DNA from: an uncultured Lachnospiraceae bacterium
Lineage (GTDB): Bacteria > Bacillota > Clostridia > Lachnospirales > Lachnospiraceae
Direction: 5' to 3'
Length of the DNA: 5,344 nt
NCBI GenBank assembly: GCA_910583835.1
Contig: CAJTYM010000075.1
Span: forward strand, 1-5,344
Below, one piece after another: positions 4,701 to 5,344 of this stretch. Position numbers and translations under genes: made by a program. The notes below the pieces were generated by a model that ran no database searches, was not told the DNA's origin, and saw only the letters and a list, made by a program, of their open reading frames with translations. The number at the start of each line of letters is the position of its first letter. Positions within the stretch are counted from its first letter, which is position 1.

Positions 4701-5344
4701 CATCACCCTCACAGACATAGGGACCGGCAACCAGCCAGTTCAGGTTTGTGCCGTCCGCACCCGGCGCAGCCACTTCCACATTAAGATTCAGTTTCGTCAC
4801 GGTATTGTCTTTCCCTTCAGGGTCGTAAGCCGTTAACTTCTTCTTTTTGACAGTCTTCCCGCGCAGTGTTCCAGTCAATCTGACGTTGTTCTTCAGTTCC
4901 TCTTCTGTCGGATTCAGCGGGTTTGCCGCCTTATTGCACTTTATACTGCCAAGCTTTAATCCAAACGAGGTATGCCGACAGTTTATTCTGCGGCTGACTG
5001 CGGTATGATACCCTTCCTTGCTTCCCGGATACACCATCTCCCCCTCGAGCAGCTGCAGACATTTACTTTCCTTGTCCTGCTGCACATTTACAAAACCTGC
5101 AGCGGCTGCCCTTGGGTCTTCCACTGCTTCCGCTGCTTCCAATTCCTCCGCTGCTTCCAATTCCTCCGCTGCTTCCATAATTTCTGTGTCTTTTCCAGCT
5201 TTCTTCTTCCATGGCTTCTTTCCTTCTGATTCCGTACCGCTTGCTTTTCTCTTTGCTTCTGCGGCTTTTTCTTCGTTCTTCCCAGTTTGTTTTCTCTTTG
5301 CTTCTGCGGCTTTTTCTTCGTTCTTCCCAGTTTGTTTTCTCTTT
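1774..5344 (-). CDS. Large surface protein with InlB-type B-repeats and Ig-like modules, 5' part missing
   Basis: The stop is TAG (1776-1774) and the frame stays open to the window edge, giving 1,189 visible residues and an unseen N-terminus. The ATG at 5178 is not accepted as the start: in-frame codons continue above it with the same charged composition, and its upstream sequence has no good ribosome site. Counting from that methionine: Glu/Ala-rich 1-25; cysteine-rich unknown domain 28-220; B-repeats at 222-298 and 303-399, each ending MLYAQW, and a divergent third at about 404-472; an unassigned region about 515-830; Ig-like modules 831-952 and 953-1043, the second with the EDGDIT motif of DUF5011-like domains; a C-terminal module 1052-1134. 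There are 17 cysteines, which suits an exported, disulfide-bonded protein. I see no LPXTG signal, SLH or choline-binding repeats, or membrane helix at the C-terminus. It is probably an adhesin or surface structural protein; from memory, similar proteins are common in Lachnospiraceae, but this is not verified. Confidence 0.9.
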   Translation of the reverse strand, partial: KRKQTGKNEEKAAEAKRKQTGKNEEKAAEAKRKASGTESEGKKPWKKKAGKDTEIMEAAEELEAAEELEAAEAVEDPRAAAAGFVNVQQDKESKCLQLLEGEMVYPGSKEGYHTAVSRRINCRHTSFGLKLGSIKCNKAANPLNPTEEELKNNVRLTGTLRGKTVKKKKLTAYDPEGKDNTVTKLNLNVEVAAPGADGTNLNWLVAGPYVCEGDGHSGYAYTERHFSYCPNTERYYYVASSHIWLGCTKDRAGGNNEFHGTECSHQFNLYKYVPNSYKVRYDTNGGEGSVPGQNATYGQAFALRPGNGFRRTGHTLMGWNTRKDGSGQAYGLGANANNLTAEDGGVVMLYAQWRPNWLSVRYHANGGTAGKLNAPQQIGFYLDSWPYGNAKKAPADFSLFGLSRIGYSRKDGAEWNTNPDGTGKSFDQDVGYLTTDYAPGLATADQDIMLYAQWEPNVYTVTLDNRLDGPHKPGTGKIYKKYTKGLYQDSVCRQEAAEIMLPQKAGYQFQGYYSHSGELMVRSDGSLTAEAKDRKGEIGDETWNARYHYLIGCEDYADIPCDLERTSGDIREDPGVKLTYDSNARKVYVHTGQPWCGISLIAQPQGTQLGEIRSSLAMGSVSGNTGLLPGMQLSLNVMEGAAYRLTLVKDGRTFCDRLVYYQDGRFRTLVKLGSQEAQAKEPGSSIAGSTWNKEGQEDYSLYRYQGCSELKDIHEPGTVYRYFRYKDVNMAYSGNGATWGNNTLEYDVSLEDMYQFRDNGFKKEKTETKYTANKKPYQCQVKYSFQGWEMKSRPSGEDMDKEYTYTERQQEAMAAVFAKAEHGGVVSDCTTEDIGTYQTADPIRVLPGLPGNARAAKGYWETAVLAVDSKKTHAVEYINLIAKWDSCPTITVTPGEKLEFYEGEEVTKENLTSYLTTHDKEDNRDMGVTPDLNDKLRIVKVSYPESRNHSQAAYEKIYEEDVPADFLLDTYYLKLEEDESIELLVTFAVTDSVGNTTEEQIPVKVKYNHYPQISSEDIFYYLKEEANQGKITAEELIGHAQAEDEEDGDITGKLKLKDFHPQALMLQTQSKAEFDVIFQVTDAYRKTSFKTVKVMVWDEEAAIAEMPRYYVRYISEKYLDTLEENSAWREPENMAYLKNVLGNEKPMETWKFTHEDILAVQKWMTEGGKWRIGQGANQAFLAKFAYCKQ
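1777..2025 (-). other. C-terminal module of the surface protein
   Basis: Residues 1052-1134 counted from the internal ATG at 5178. The segment begins with PRYYVRYISEKYLDTLEENS, contains WREPENMAYLKNVLGN and then FTHEDILAVQKWMTEGG, and ends NQAFLAKFAYCKQ. It is predicted helical and follows the last Ig-like module directly. I remember this kind of ending from other clostridial B-repeat proteins, but I cannot confirm it here and do not know its role. It may replace a classical wall anchor. Confidence 0.45.
2050..2688 (-). other. Two tandem Ig-like (DUF5011-type) modules
   Basis: Module 1 (residues 831-952 from the internal ATG) starts CPTITVTPGEKLEFYEGEEV, has DKEDN and ends with FAVTDSVGNTTEEQIPVKV. 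Module 2 (953-1043) starts HYPQISSEDIFYYLKEE, has the signature AQAEDEEDGDITGKL and ends FQVTDAYRKTSFKTVKVMV. The shared pattern of P-x-I, acidic ED(G)D(I), (V)TD and a closing beta strand is typical of bacterial Ig-like stalk domains that hold a binding region away from the cell. Confidence 0.6.
3763..4515 (-). repeat. Three InlB/Flg_new-type B-repeats in the surface protein
   Basis: Repeat 1 (4515-4285) opens YKVRYDTNGGEGSVPG, has GHTLMGWNTRKDGSG and ends VVMLYAQW. Repeat 2 (4272-3982) opens LSVRYHANGGTAG, has RKDGAEWNTNPDGTGKSF and ends DIMLYAQW. Repeat 3 (about 3969-3763) is divergent: YTVTLDNRLDG, then IYKKYTKGLYQDSVCRQE and GYQFQGYYSHSGE, without the final AQW. The pattern of NGG, GY/GH, W, GxG and Y-A-Q-W is that of Listeria/Bacteroides B-repeats, a beta-grasp-like fold of surface proteins. 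Confidence 0.85.
5132..5181 (-). repeat. 18-bp tandem repeat coding for EELEAA
   Basis: Two identical 18-bp copies (5132-5149 and 5150-5167) are followed by a third that decays after eleven bases (5168-5181). In the protein they give EAAEELEAAEELEAAEAVED, an acidic, probably helical or flexible linker. The window's best internal ATG for this frame (5178-5176) lies inside the decayed copy. Confidence 0.8.
5251..5344 (-). repeat. 45-bp in-frame tandem repeat, running off the window
   Basis: Copies at 5251-5295 and 5296-5340 are identical over all 45 bases, and 5341-5344 begins the next one. Each encodes KRKQTGKNEEKAAEA. On the C-terminal side the sequence KRKASGTESEGKKPW looks like a decayed copy. 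The repeats are in frame with the surface protein and make a highly charged, hydrophilic linker. The total copy number cannot be known from this window. Confidence 0.9.

Noticed and set aside
5176..5178. ATG at 5178 as the start of the surface protein
   Set aside because: The frame is open above it to the window edge with similar charged composition and perfect in-frame repeats, and there is no good ribosome site before it. The gene is taken as partial.
5251..5344. CRISPR-like direct repeats
   Set aside because: The 45-bp copies are contiguous with no spacers and are in frame with the long coding region.

Overview
The window reads as low-to-moderate GC Firmicutes DNA, most likely from a gut clostridium of the Lachnospiraceae type. 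The reasons are strong AGGAGG-type ribosome sites, sigma-A-like promoters with extended -10 boxes, a clostridial-looking lipoprotein signal, and a large surface protein with InlB-type B-repeats. The lineage is an inference: there is no taxonomic marker gene here.

Left end (1-391): a compact two-RNA locus that looks like a type I toxin-antitoxin module of the Fst (par) class. A 32-residue membrane peptide is encoded on the minus strand (242-340) behind a very strong ribosome site. A plus-strand promoter (93-121) should give a small RNA of about 90 nt starting near 128. The two transcripts converge on one hairpin (168-206) with T-rich flanks on both sides. The first bases of the small RNA (132-153) repeat, almost perfectly, the sequence over the peptide's start codon (319-341), so the RNA would pair with the toxin mRNA at its translation start. 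Architecture, peptide sequence and direct repeat all agree, and this is the most interesting item in the window.

Middle (392-1754): an AT-rich intergenic region with two small dyads, then a complete plus-strand gene (644-1663) for a lipoprotein substrate-binding protein of the NMT1/THI5 (SsuA/ThiY-like) ABC-importer family. No permease or ATPase gene is next to it. A perfect 14-bp hairpin (1718-1754) lies between it and the convergent gene and can terminate both.

Right part (1774-5344): the 3' 1,189 codons of one very large minus-strand gene that runs off the right edge. Reading from its N-terminal side, the visible protein has two identical 15-residue charged repeats (the start of the array is outside the window), a Glu/Ala-rich stretch, a cysteine-rich domain I cannot name, three InlB/Flg_new B-repeats, a long middle region, two Ig-like (DUF5011-type) modules and a conserved-looking C-terminal module. 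It is probably an exported surface or adhesion protein, but its signal peptide and any anchor are not in view. I see no functional link between the three loci.
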